A stretch of DNA of 64,000 nt. Origin: Tritrichomonas musculus. Lineage: Eukaryota; Parabasalia; Tritrichomonadida; Tritrichomonadidae. Both the position numbers and the translations under genes were made by a program. The notes beneath the pieces were generated by a model. It saw nothing but the letters and a program-made list of their open reading frames with translations, had not been told where the DNA came from and ran no database searches. Each line of letters begins with the position of its first letter. Within the stretch, counting starts at the first letter, position 1. Below, in pieces: positions 8,727 to 18,046 of the stretch. Location: contig JAPFFF010000006.1 in the NCBI GenBank assembly GCA_039105265.1, positions 930,001-994,000 of the forward strand. Direction: 5' to 3'.

Positions 8727-10051
8727 TTAAAATTCATTAATTACTATTTCATCCTGTAAAACTGCATTTTCAGCCAACATAACTTTCTTAACTTCACCAT
8801 CTTCAATTATGGGTAGAATGCCTGTATGAGCCCAACTTCTTATTATAAGTTAAGTGTTATCACTCTCTTGCATAACAGTAAATATTTGTTGAAGCCGTGT
8901 GGTTATTTGAGACTTTCCTGGTCATTTGGGTACAGATGTAATCCTTGATTTCATTGACCTAAATACACCTTCGTCGAGCGGTTGAACTAAGTGAGAAGAA
9001 TGGCTTGGAATCATCACGATGTTGATATTTTCTTCAGAGCATTTTGCAAATAATATGCCCGAAATATGTCCTTTAAATCCATCATAAATGATTAAAGTAG
9101 GAGCCTTTGCATCATTTATTTCTTGACGAACTTTTTGAATGTAATTGAAAACAACTTGATTGAAATAATGCTCAAAAACTCTCCTTGTTATAAAAGCATT
9201 AGGTCTAGTGTATACCAGAATTTTGTCATAGTATGGGCACATGTTTCCATCTGGATGTTCTGAACCTCTTTTTATGATTGAGCATGGCTTTAGAAGATTT
9301 CCAGAAGCAGATATTCCAACAAGTGAAGTGATATGGCTTTTTGTTTCTTCATATTGATAGCGTAAAGGTCCTTTGAAGCTTTTGGTGACAATAACTTTCT
9401 TGCTCTTCATACAACCACTTTTGGAACTCCGAAGCCGGTTTCATCTAAATTGATGATTAATCGGGGAAAAATCCTTTCAATTCCAATATCTTTAAAAGTC
9501 TTGAAATAATCTTCCAAATGCTTTTTTGTGAGAAAAACTCGATTATAATCGACTGGTTTCGCAAGTCTAACTTCATAATCAGGTGCAATTCGTCTAAGTA
9601 ATTCGTTAAAGTAGTTCTTTGAAAAGTTTTGGTCAAATTTTTGTTGTTCTAAGTAAAACACACAAATCTCCTTGAATTCATGTTTAGTTGGAAAATCATG
9701 TTTTTCTGCTCTAATTTCAAGCCATTCACGTATTTTTTGCTCCGATTCTGTCAAAAGTTTAGTGAGTCTACCGGCTTGACTATTTTTTGGATTTCTAACG
9801 CTATTTATTATAATAGAAAATAAAGTTTTCGAACATTTGAAGAAAAAACATTTATTTGTATCTGATAATGGTTCAATTAAAGTCCAAAGATCATGATTTA
9901 AAACATATCTGATTTTATCAGATGTATTCTTGAATTGGTCCAAAGGCATTTCAGAAACAATCTTTTCTGCCTTTTCTCGAATTTCATTTGGTAGTATATT
10001 AAAATTGAAATGAGAAATAGTAAGTTCATGTAACCTACCTCGAGATACCAT
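8727..10051 (-). pseudogene. Broken pogo/Tigger-like (DDE_1) transposase (relic B)
   Basis: Reading leftwards from ATG at 10049-10051, the frame gives a helix-turn-helix N-terminal half and reaches NLDETGFGVPK, the first catalytic Asp. One base appears missing from an A run near 9420, after which the frame beginning at 9410 continues. It carries LIIYDGFKGHISG (second Asp, DGxxxH) and SSHLVQPLDEGVFRSMKS (third Asp, QPLD). Beyond an in-frame TGA at 8922 and a further TAA the same frame continues to 8727 with SWAHTGILPIIEDG. In total one frameshift and two stops, so inactive but young enough to read end to end. No terminal repeats were found. Confidence 0.85.
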
Positions 10052-10305
10052 GAATTTTTAAAAATTTTAACGTCTTTAAACGTACGAAAAGTTTACACAT
10101 TTTTGGGAAATTTACATATTTTTGGACCAACTTTAGATGTTTTTTGTTAACGAAATTTTGCTCAACATTAAATAGAAGTGAATCTTTATGAAAATTTTCA
10201 TATAAAAAATTTATCTGAAAATGTGGAAATATGGCTTCCTGGATTTAATATATAAAACATCATCAATAATTTTATATGAAAATTGCTTCATGTTAAATCC
10301 AGAAC

Positions 10306-10635
10306 TTCATTAGAGAAGCTCGTAAAGAACTCACTAACAAGATCAATTCGATAACGGGACCTCCAACCAAGCTCCAGTCCATGAGCCTATCATATATCAG
10401 AGCCTTGAAGCAACGAGAAGAAAGATAACCCAGTTGGAACAAATTACTTTCACAACAAACTTTACTTGGTTGAAGGCAAGTAAGAGGTAATTGCTGGAGT
10501 CACCATATCTGCTTTTTTCAGGAGGTTACAGCAGTGGTCATAGGTCATCATAAAGAGTCCTTGGATCAGGAATCATGACATTTTCTATCTACTTGTATGG
10601 TAAGAGTGGCTTCAGATTTTGGAATGTTCTTGCAT
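10306..10635 (+). pseudogene. GC-richer unidentified coding relic
   Basis: This stretch has clearly more G+C than its surroundings. One frame gives about 40 residues ending QSMSLSYIRALKQREER and stop; the next frame continues with DNPVGTNYFHNKLYLVEGK. The pattern looks like a frameshifted gene fragment. No family is recognised. It is 140 bp upstream of the gene at 10774. Confidence 0.35.
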
Positions 10636-10700
10636 GCAGGAATATTTATTTACAATTTGTAAATTACAAATTTTAAATTATAAAAATACTTAATTGAAAA

Positions 10701-10710
10701 TCAAATTTGA
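10701..10710 (+). promoter_or_regulatory. TCAAATTTGA palindrome upstream of 10774
   Basis: A perfect 10-bp palindrome 63 bp before the ATG. The same decamer occurs at 22039-22048, 43 bp before the ATG at 22092. In DNA this AT-rich chance is possible; a regulatory role is inference. Confidence 0.25.
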
Positions 10711-10773
10711 ATGACTCTGTTCAAATCAAAATTTGATGTTGTCATACATTTTTTTTTAAACTAAAATTCAAAA

Positions 10774-11559
10774 ATGGAAATACCAGCAAAAGAAAGATGT
10801 ATGTTAATCAAATCAATTACTGATGAGTGCAATAAAAGCTTTTCATCTCTTGAAAATATACATGATATCATTCAATTTCAGGAAAATCGTATCAAACAGC
10901 TTGAATCTGAATTAAAATATAAAGATAAATTAAATAAGCAAATTTTGATCGAAAACGCTCAATATTCAATTGACTCTTTAACAACATTATTAGATATCAT
11001 ATGGCCTCTAACCAAAAAAAGTGATTTTCAGCGAAGTCTCATCAGCAATGTTAAGTTTATTGATATACTTTTTGAAAATCTTCAATCAGCTTATTCTTCA
11101 AGCCTTCTCTTTCCTTTGATTGGGATTCTAGCAAATTTAAATTCAAATGACATTTTTCGTTCAAAAATTGGCTTTAAATCTGTATTTCTCATTCTTGAAA
11201 AAAACGGATCAACAATATTACAAAATTATGAATGTCAACAAGTTTTTTTATACTTACTATATAACATATCATTTGATATTATTATTATTAATGATATTCT
11301 TAGAAAGTGCCCATTACTAAAATTTATTAAGGAAAATTCAAATAGAATTGTAAATATCCCTGAACTTCGAGATTTATTATTCAAATTACTCAAGCAAATC
11401 ACCAATTCAATTATAGATGATATTTCAACCAATATAATGGATAAGAATGATTTTTTATTAAAAATTAATGAAATTTGTAATTCTGATTCATTGAATAAAT
11501 TTCATCAATCAAATGAAATCCTTCAAATCACTGATAGATATTTTGCACAAAAAGATTAA
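10774..11559 (+). CDS. Hypothetical coiled-coil plus helical-repeat protein
   Basis: A 261-residue soluble protein. Residues ~30-65 form a coiled coil (IIQFQENRIKQLESELKYKD). The rest is helical with hydrophobic periodicity like armadillo repeats. No enzyme motif or targeting signal is seen. A coiled coil followed by ARM-like repeats recalls HSF2BP-type proteins, but I would not assign that without a profile search. It is the first of two same-strand genes, with 70 bp between its stop and the next start. Stop is TAA. Confidence 0.7.
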   Translation: MEIPAKERCMLIKSITDECNKSFSSLENIHDIIQFQENRIKQLESELKYKDKLNKQILIENAQYSIDSLTTLLDIIWPLTKKSDFQRSLISNVKFIDILFENLQSAYSSSLLFPLIGILANLNSNDIFRSKIGFKSVFLILEKNGSTILQNYECQQVFLYLLYNISFDIIIINDILRKCPLLKFIKENSNRIVNIPELRDLLFKLLKQITNSIIDDISTNIMDKNDFLLKINEICNSDSLNKFHQSNEILQITDRYFAQKD

Positions 11560-11619
11560 TAAACATATATTTACTTCGTTGAATTGTAATTTTTTTTAAA
11601 TTGTACGTTAAGATTGAAA

Positions 11620-11625
11620 TCACTA
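11620..11625 (+). promoter_or_regulatory. Initiator-like TCACTA just before the ATG
   Basis: TCACTA fits the trichomonad initiator pattern TCA(+1)YW and its A lies 8 nt before the ATG at 11630, which suits the very short 5' leaders of trichomonad mRNAs. Confidence 0.45.
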
Positions 11626-11629
11626 TAAA

Positions 11630-12520
11630 ATGGAGTTTTTTTCATTTAATTCATGTACACCATGCTCAGGAATTATTGGTGATACATACACAGATTCAAT
11701 TAAAAGGGATCAAGTTCTTATTCAAGAGTTGAAAAAAAGAATTAACATACTATCTGAGCAAATATCAAAACAGCAAGGAGAAGAACAAATTAAAGAAAAC
11801 AAATGTGAAGAAATTCAAAAAACAAACTTGGAGATCACTAATAGATTAAATGTTTTAAAACGAATTAATCATCATATGAATAAACAATTACAAAAAATTC
11901 AGAAGTCAAACGTGCAGCATGTAGATAATTTTTCACAAACAGAAGTTGATGAATATCTTCAACTTAAAACAGAAAATGATGAATTATCGGTTCAACTTCA
12001 TCAACTAATGGATTTGGCACACCGTAATGTTGATACACAACAAAAATTAACAGAAAAATATCAAAAAAAGAAAAGGAAACTTGAAGATCTAATTAATCAA
12101 AATGATGATACAAATTCGAAAATTAAAGTTTCAAAAAATAAACGTGAAGAACTAAGCATGAAACTTGCTTCCATTTCTGCCAAATATTCAAAATATACTA
12201 CAGAAAATAAATTAATTTTAATTCGCCTTACAGAAACAGAAGGAAATTTAAATGAAAAAGAAATGATGAATGAAAGGTTAAGGAAAAAGCTTCAAGATTT
12301 ATCTGGAAAACAACAAAAAATTCATCATGAAAATGTTTTAAGCATGAGCTCTCGTTTATTTGATATTGAGACCAAGAGGGCCACTGCTGAAATTAAAATA
12401 AAAGAACTTAATCGAATGAAAGATGAATTAGCATCAACACAAGAAAAAATACGGGAGAAAAAAATACAAATTCAACAATTATCTGAGCTATTAAAGCAAA
12501 AAAAAATGTATGAATCATAA
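11630..12520 (+). CDS. Coiled-coil protein
   Basis: A 296-residue protein, almost wholly coiled coil from residue ~25 to the C-terminus, rich in Lys, Glu and Gln (for example RDQVLIQELKKRINILSEQ and ELNRMKDELASTQEKIREKK). The short N-terminal head has two cysteines (SCTPCSG). No membrane segment. A cytoskeletal or flagellar structural role is plausible but not shown by the sequence. It faces the small coiled-coil gene at 12594-12812 tail to tail. Confidence 0.75.
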   Translation: MEFFSFNSCTPCSGIIGDTYTDSIKRDQVLIQELKKRINILSEQISKQQGEEQIKENKCEEIQKTNLEITNRLNVLKRINHHMNKQLQKIQKSNVQHVDNFSQTEVDEYLQLKTENDELSVQLHQLMDLAHRNVDTQQKLTEKYQKKKRKLEDLINQNDDTNSKIKVSKNKREELSMKLASISAKYSKYTTENKLILIRLTETEGNLNEKEMMNERLRKKLQDLSGKQQKIHHENVLSMSSRLFDIETKRATAEIKIKELNRMKDELASTQEKIREKKIQIQQLSELLKQKKMYES

Positions 12521-12593
12521 ATATCTTTATTGTTATAAATATACAAATAATCGTTACATACAAGTAGGGCTTTTTCTATTGTATATGATATAT

Positions 12594-12812
12594 CTATGAA
12601 TTATCTTTAACGATTGCTGAAAGATCGTTTATTTGTTGGTCAAGTGTAGAAAGGTGCTCTTTTAATTGGGCATTTGTTAATTTTTGCCTTTTAAGTGTCA
12701 TTTGGATACGTGATATTTGGCTTGAAAGCTGAACTTCTGTCATCATTTTCCATTCTTCATGCTCTTGGGCTCTTTCTTTCAATATTCGCGATTCCCATAA
12801 CAAATCTTCCAT
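12594..12812 (-). CDS. Small coiled-coil protein
   Basis: 72 residues, MEDLLWESRILKERAQEHEE onward, one uninterrupted amphipathic helix with Leu/Ile heptads and two Trp. The composition and base content match real host genes and contrast with the AT-rich flanks, which is why I accept so short a frame. It ends with TAA 73 bp from the stop of the convergent gene at 12520. Small coiled-coil subunits of this size occur in many complexes; no family is assigned. Confidence 0.65.
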   Translation of the reverse strand: MEDLLWESRILKERAQEHEEWKMMTEVQLSSQISRIQMTLKRQKLTNAQLKEHLSTLDQQINDLSAIVKDNS

Positions 12813-13007
12813 TAAAAATTTATTGACCGTTTAAAATATAAAAACACGTTATTTTAATCCAGTAAAATCAAATTAATGCATGAGATATAAGAATCGCATC
12901 TTATTAGAATTCGATAATCATGATAAGAATAATCAATATCTTTCACTTTATTACATACATATTAAATATATAATTATATAAAGAATAAGACTCTTATCCT
13001 AATAGTC

Positions 13008-14672
13008 TTATTCATCTGTATATCGATAACTGTAGGGCAATTTCATTCTATCAAATAAACAATGAATAAATTCTACAATTATTTTCCAACTTAATTTTGT
13101 ATCTAATTTTCCTTTGGAAATCTTTAAGGATTCAGATTGAGGATTATTCAAATAATAAATATAACCAAATAAGTTAACTCCTTTTAATACTTGGGCATGA
13201 TAAACAGTTGCCGAATAAATAAATAGATCATCTGCAAAAGTAATCTTTGTTTGGTTTGGTGAGCGCAACTTTATTGTTTCAATGGCTTTGAGGAGCGTAT
13301 CTCTTTTAATTATGCATTGCCAAAGTTGCCAAGACGTTGCATATGTGACTAATTGTTCTGCAATTTTTAGATTTGAATTTAATCTTTGTTCAAATTTAGG
13401 GAAACAGTTTGGAGTGTCAGGAAAAACTCCATTTTCGTATGTAAATTGACAGTATCCGATTTCAACCATATCAGCTGGGGGATCATTATTATTTTTTCTT
13501 TCAATATCATTATTTAGAAAAGATTGATAATTTTTGATGTAATCATACTTATGCGAATCTTTATCATCATTAACGTCTGCAAAATCATTATCAGTGTTAG
13601 AGACGTCTTTATTTGGAACAAATGTTTTGGGATCTTCAACTTCTTTACGCAACTCATCAACAATTTTTGCAATTGAATCCGTAATGGTTTCATCATCTGG
13701 ATCAACTTGCCATATATAGCGTCCTGTTGAATATTCAACACCAATTTGGCGTGCAATAACACTATAAGTCTCTTTATTTCTTCTAATAACCCGAACTTTA
13801 ACGTTTGATCCTTGATAAAGTGAAATTTTAGAGTGGAAAGGAGCTTTTTGATTTGAATCTTCAATTTTTTTTAGTAAGCCCTGATTGTGGATTGTAATCA
13901 TAGCATTTCGATATCTGATTGTTTTTTTGGGATTACTATATTTATTTCCTGTTAAGAAGCTTGTGAGTACTGAATTAATTAAATTATGATCTTCACTATC
14001 AAAATCATTTTTTTGTTTTTCTTTGTTTTTATCTTTTTTTATATGCTTTGATTTTGGATATACTGCTCTATTTGACGGATTATTTAAAGACTTAGCTAGT
14101 CTTAACGCATACTCATAACTGCCATCAGTGGAACCCGCATCAACAATTACAATTTCTATTTTTTCATTACGAGGATTATTTTTTGGGCTATTTGCAAAGT
14201 CAAGTATACTTTTAAAAATTCGATCGAGATAATCAATTTTATTGTAAATTGGCAATACAAAAGTCAGAATGAACTGAGAACTTTCCCAAGGAATTCCTTT
14301 AATGTTCACATTATTAGGTTCCTGGAGCTCATGAAAGCATGTTTTTGATGGCTGGTAGTCAGTGATATCAAGTGTTCCATAATAATTATTTGATTGATAA
14401 TGATAAAGAAATGAGTCATCACTTAAATCAGAGATCAGAACAGGCTTTTGTTCAACATTGCTATCTTTTTTCGTCTTATCCAAATTTTCAAATGGATCAT
14501 TTCGCGGTTGGCCTAAATTATTTTCTGTGCTTATATTTAACTTGTTAGAACCAGAATAGTTTGACTTGATTTTTTTAATTTTTCGGGAAAAAAATTGGTT
14601 ATTGATGATAAAATTGCTTGAAAAAACAAGAATAAATATAATTACGAAAACAATTTTTTTTGTATTTTTCAT
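13008..14672 (-). CDS. Type II membrane family 2 (GT-A) glycosyltransferase
   Basis: 554 residues. A signal anchor spans residues ~7-27 (KIVFVIIFILVFSSNFII), followed by a polar stem, so the catalytic part should face the Golgi/ER lumen. The GT2 nucleotide-sugar fold begins near residue 130 with FILTFVLPIYNKIDYLDRIF and IEIVIVDAGSTDGSYEYA. The metal/donor site is likely GRYIWQVDPDDETITDS (DPDD in place of a classical DxD). A Lys/Asp-rich, low-complexity stretch of ~90 residues is inserted between these two blocks. A second catalytic-type acidic patch is FADDLFIY near the C-terminus. Donor and acceptor cannot be inferred. Head-to-head with 14767, 94 bp apart, so the two may share a promoter region. 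Confidence 0.85.
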   Translation of the reverse strand: MKNTKKIVFVIIFILVFSSNFIINNQFFSRKIKKIKSNYSGSNKLNISTENNLGQPRNDPFENLDKTKKDSNVEQKPVLISDLSDDSFLYHYQSNNYYGTLDITDYQPSKTCFHELQEPNNVNIKGIPWESSQFILTFVLPIYNKIDYLDRIFKSILDFANSPKNNPRNEKIEIVIVDAGSTDGSYEYALRLAKSLNNPSNRAVYPKSKHIKKDKNKEKQKNDFDSEDHNLINSVLTSFLTGNKYSNPKKTIRYRNAMITIHNQGLLKKIEDSNQKAPFHSKISLYQGSNVKVRVIRRNKETYSVIARQIGVEYSTGRYIWQVDPDDETITDSIAKIVDELRKEVEDPKTFVPNKDVSNTDNDFADVNDDKDSHKYDYIKNYQSFLNNDIERKNNNDPPADMVEIGYCQFTYENGVFPDTPNCFPKFEQRLNSNLKIAEQLVTYATSWQLWQCIIKRDTLLKAIETIKLRSPNQTKITFADDLFIYSATVYHAQVLKGVNLFGYIYYLNNPQSESLKISKGKLDTKLSWKIIVEFIHCLFDRMKLPYSYRYTDE

Positions 14673-14766
14673 TGGCGATAGTTGTAAAGGGGCAAAGCCC
14701 TAGATATGAATATCAAAATATGGCCAAAAATGAATTGAAAATATTTTTGTTGTTATTTGGCCACAT

Positions 14767-16344
14767 ATGATTTTGATGATTTTCATACTTATCTCTTTTA
14801 TCACCTCATCTACATTTGTTCCATATACTACTTCGGAGAGCCTTCTTCTTGTTCCAATGAATATGACTCAAATTCTTGAAGTTATAAAAGAATTACCAAT
14901 GCTTGTTGTTCTTCTTCATGATCCTTTATCGCCAAAAAGTATTAAGTGCCGCCAAAACCTTATCGATTCAATACCTATTTTTCAATTTGATTTAGTATTT
15001 GCAGAACTTGATGCACGTAATTCAACTACTTTATTGGATCAGCTTGATGCGACTGCACCTCATATTCTTTTTTATACGAATGGAACACTGTGGGGCCACT
15101 ATTCATTTCCTTCTAGTGAAACAACTTTGCTTTACCTCTTAAATTTATTTGCAGAAGGAACAAATCCTCCCATTGCTGACAATACATCACTTTACAAATC
15201 GCTTGGAACGTCATATTATTCACTTATATATCCAGCAAATGAGAAGATCAAAGCTCATAACATCCATCGTTATGTATCATCAAAGATAGGTTTTGTTGAC
15301 TTAATTCCATTCAATCTTCAATCCAAAACTTTCGATCCAGATTATTTCTACTTCTTTAGGATTGAAGATTTATTCTTATCAAAAATCCACAAAGACGATG
15401 TTACCATTACAAACATAATTAGTTGTGCAAAACCATTATTTAAGAGTATTGCACCTGAAGATTTTATTAGCAACACAAACTTAACATTTGCTATATCTGT
15501 AAATGGTTTGACGTCGAATGTAGTAGATATTCTGGAAAAAGTTGCATTATCATTTCCAGATATTGTTGTTGGATTTGCGGAAAAGCCACTACACAATTTT
15601 TTAAATTTTTCTACTTCAGGAACGTTAGGCAAAATACCATGCATTTCAGTTTTAAATACCACAGCACGTAAATTCTATACAATTCCTCAAATCATTAATG
15701 ACAAGTTACACAACAATGATCAAACAATTATTGATGATATCACAAACTTTCTATCAAACCTTCCTGAACCAGTTTCAATTAGCGAACCAATTAAATCGAA
15801 TTCATTTCAGTCAAATGTAACTAAATTAGTTGGCATGAATCATGATGACTTTGTTTTGAATAATGATTTTGACTCGATCGTTCTTTATTATTCCAGAAAT
15901 ACGCCAATTACAAGACAATTTATTCGCATTTTTTCTGAGACAGCAGATTTTCTTATCGAAAACAATGTTTCTTCAGACCAAATTAGGTTCGGAATGATAA
16001 ACACAACATGCAATGCAGCATCATTTCCTTTGATGCCTGTTCAGCCACATATTGAAATTTACCCTAAAGAAAACAAAACAGACAGTTACGAATACTTTGG
16101 ACAAGCAAATATTCAAGCAATTATCAGATTTATAAAAGATCATGCTTCATGCAATATTCCAATCATTCCCAGAAATTCTACCGAAAAAGAAGATAACACT
16201 GAAATATACCAAATATACTCAGAAATTCAATCTTTGAACGAAAAAGAAAGAAAGAAAGCTGAAAGAAGACTTGAAGTTTTAGCTGCTAAGCTAAAATTGA
16301 ATTTAACTGATTCTTTTTATCAAGAAGAAAGGAATGATTTATAA
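14767..16344 (+). CDS. Secretory PDI-like protein with thioredoxin folds lacking CXXC
   Basis: 525 residues with an N-terminal signal peptide (MILMIFILISFITSSTF). The first thioredoxin-like domain spans ~40-130: LPMLVVLLHDPLSPKSIKCR is where an active protein disulfide isomerase would have WCGHC, but only one Cys is present; VFAELDARN and APHILFYTNG follow as strands. A second similar fold lies at ~355-460 (DFDSIVLYYSRNTPITRQF, MINTTCNAAS, PHIEIYPKENK). There are many N-glycosylation sequons. The C-terminus is charged and shows neither KDEL nor a membrane segment, so retention in the ER is uncertain. Probably a redox-inactive, chaperone-like PDI relative; this is inference from fold and motif loss. 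Confidence 0.7.
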   Translation: MILMIFILISFITSSTFVPYTTSESLLLVPMNMTQILEVIKELPMLVVLLHDPLSPKSIKCRQNLIDSIPIFQFDLVFAELDARNSTTLLDQLDATAPHILFYTNGTLWGHYSFPSSETTLLYLLNLFAEGTNPPIADNTSLYKSLGTSYYSLIYPANEKIKAHNIHRYVSSKIGFVDLIPFNLQSKTFDPDYFYFFRIEDLFLSKIHKDDVTITNIISCAKPLFKSIAPEDFISNTNLTFAISVNGLTSNVVDILEKVALSFPDIVVGFAEKPLHNFLNFSTSGTLGKIPCISVLNTTARKFYTIPQIINDKLHNNDQTIIDDITNFLSNLPEPVSISEPIKSNSFQSNVTKLVGMNHDDFVLNNDFDSIVLYYSRNTPITRQFIRIFSETADFLIENNVSSDQIRFGMINTTCNAASFPLMPVQPHIEIYPKENKTDSYEYFGQANIQAIIRFIKDHASCNIPIIPRNSTEKEDNTEIYQIYSEIQSLNEKERKKAERRLEVLAAKLKLNLTDSFYQEERNDL

Positions 16345-16592
16345 ATACTGTTTTTATCAAAATATTAAATAAACATTTTATAATACAATTATTTAATATT
16401 TTCAATTTTTTTATAAGCATACTTTTAGATAAGTTGGTGCTGAACTTTACATTTGATGATACATATATAATCATGGTATTGCGTGAACCATAATTTTCAC
16501 ATGCAAAAAAAAAAAAAATAATTATATTATAAACTTATTTACTACAAATCATTATGATTTTTTTTGTGTTATTTTGAAAAATTGCTGTAAAT

Positions 16593-17870
16593 TTAAACAA
16601 CGGCCTTTCTGAGACATTGCGATGCACAATGTACACCACCATACATTGATGTTATTGGACTAAAGTCTAGGTAGGTGACTTCACCTTCAAATCCATGTTC
16701 CCTGCATACGGATTCAACTTCAGGGTTGATTGCCAAAACCCTACTCTTTCCATTCTTTTTGCCTAAGTGAAGAAGATTCAAAAAGTAACCTTCTTGCTGC
16801 TCAAAGGTGGCTTTGACAACAGTAAATTTCTCTTTTCGAAGCCATTCACCAAAAGGTGTTGTTGAAACTTCAATGTAATGACCAATACTATCTTTACAGT
16901 GAGCTGCTTTTTCTTCATCTCTGACGTATTCATGTGCAATTCTAACATAATTTGGATCATCTTCTGCGATTTTATCTACGCAGACACAAAAATCTCGTTC
17001 AAGAACATTAAAGTACGTATCTAAGTGCATTCTTTGCTGATTTATATCACGTATATCTTCAACAACAATAAAACGATTTGTGCCAAGATAATCATTTTTC
17101 ATAAGTTGGTATGCAGCATCAAAATTGGTTCGGAGACCTACTCCAAGCATTGCTATATCTTCTCCTAATATTATAAAATCACCTCCTTCTAGTGTTCCTG
17201 GATTTTGAATACGACCAATTGGATTAACACCAAGTTGAGGCCAAACTGCAGACATCAAGTCATTTTCGGGTTTTCTTTGAAGTGCACCAAAACGGCCAAT
17301 TACTACACCTTTGGCGGTCGTTATTTGCTGATCTCTTGTAAAAGTTAAGTTTGCGAGTGGTGAAAGTGGAATCTTATCATAACTGAAAGTAGTAGATTCA
17401 CCAACATCAATAAAAACTTTTGGATGGAGAAGAATGAGATCAATAAGATCGTTAACTGATAGATTTGATAAAGAATAATCAATATATTCTATCTTTTGCT
17501 TATGACGATATTCTTCGGGCTGCTTACCAGGCGAAATGAAGAAATCGATTGTAGAGAAATTAATAAGGAACTTTCTCAAATCAGGAGGAGAAAATTGAGA
17601 TAAAATTTCACGAACAGTCCAAACTCGGGCACCTGTTATATCATGCATTATTTGACGGAATTTATTATGGCATTGAACTGCTTGATCTGGATCAGGAGGA
17701 TGCTCATATAGGAAAGCATCAAGGTGATATGGAAATCTTGTTTCAATTGAAGGACAGTGAGTGATAATATCAGTAGGTGTATCAAATTCACTCTTCTGGA
17801 CAAGACTACCTACTTGGCAAAGCTTTGTTTTAGTAAATTTACGAAAACACTTGCAAAACGATGAAAGCAT
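16593..17870 (-). CDS. Arginine deiminase
   Basis: 425 residues, the usual size. It converts arginine to citrulline and ammonia, the first step of the arginine dihydrolase pathway that gives ATP in trichomonads. Family blocks are in order: LTFTRDQQITTAKGVVIGRF (guanidinium-binding FTRD), GTLEGGDFIILGEDIAMLGVG (EGGD), MHLDTYFNVLERDFCVC (catalytic His in MHLDT) and MYGGVHCASQCLRK, with the nucleophilic Cys near residue 415. All catalytic residues appear present. The N-terminus has no cleavable signal. The gene shows higher G+C than the flanks, as expected for a conserved gene. Stop is TAA. Confidence 0.92.
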   Translation of the reverse strand: MLSSFCKCFRKFTKTKLCQVGSLVQKSEFDTPTDIITHCPSIETRFPYHLDAFLYEHPPDPDQAVQCHNKFRQIMHDITGARVWTVREILSQFSPPDLRKFLINFSTIDFFISPGKQPEEYRHKQKIEYIDYSLSNLSVNDLIDLILLHPKVFIDVGESTTFSYDKIPLSPLANLTFTRDQQITTAKGVVIGRFGALQRKPENDLMSAVWPQLGVNPIGRIQNPGTLEGGDFIILGEDIAMLGVGLRTNFDAAYQLMKNDYLGTNRFIVVEDIRDINQQRMHLDTYFNVLERDFCVCVDKIAEDDPNYVRIAHEYVRDEEKAAHCKDSIGHYIEVSTTPFGEWLRKEKFTVVKATFEQQEGYFLNLLHLGKKNGKSRVLAINPEVESVCREHGFEGEVTYLDFSPITSMYGGVHCASQCLRKAVV

Positions 17871-18046
17871 CTAGATTGAAAAAATTGAAGTAATTCAATT
17901 CACATCCATTGAAATTTATAAAAAAGTGATATGAAAAAAGTATTAATATCATTTCTGTTTATTATTATTATTTTAAAAATATTGTTGTTGATAGATTGTT
18001 CTTAATGATAGATAAAAAAAATAAAATATGTTTTGATATATAAAAA

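Noticed and set aside
10186-10203. TATGAAAATTTTCATA palindrome
   Set aside because: Short AT-only palindromes are expected by chance in sequence this AT-rich.
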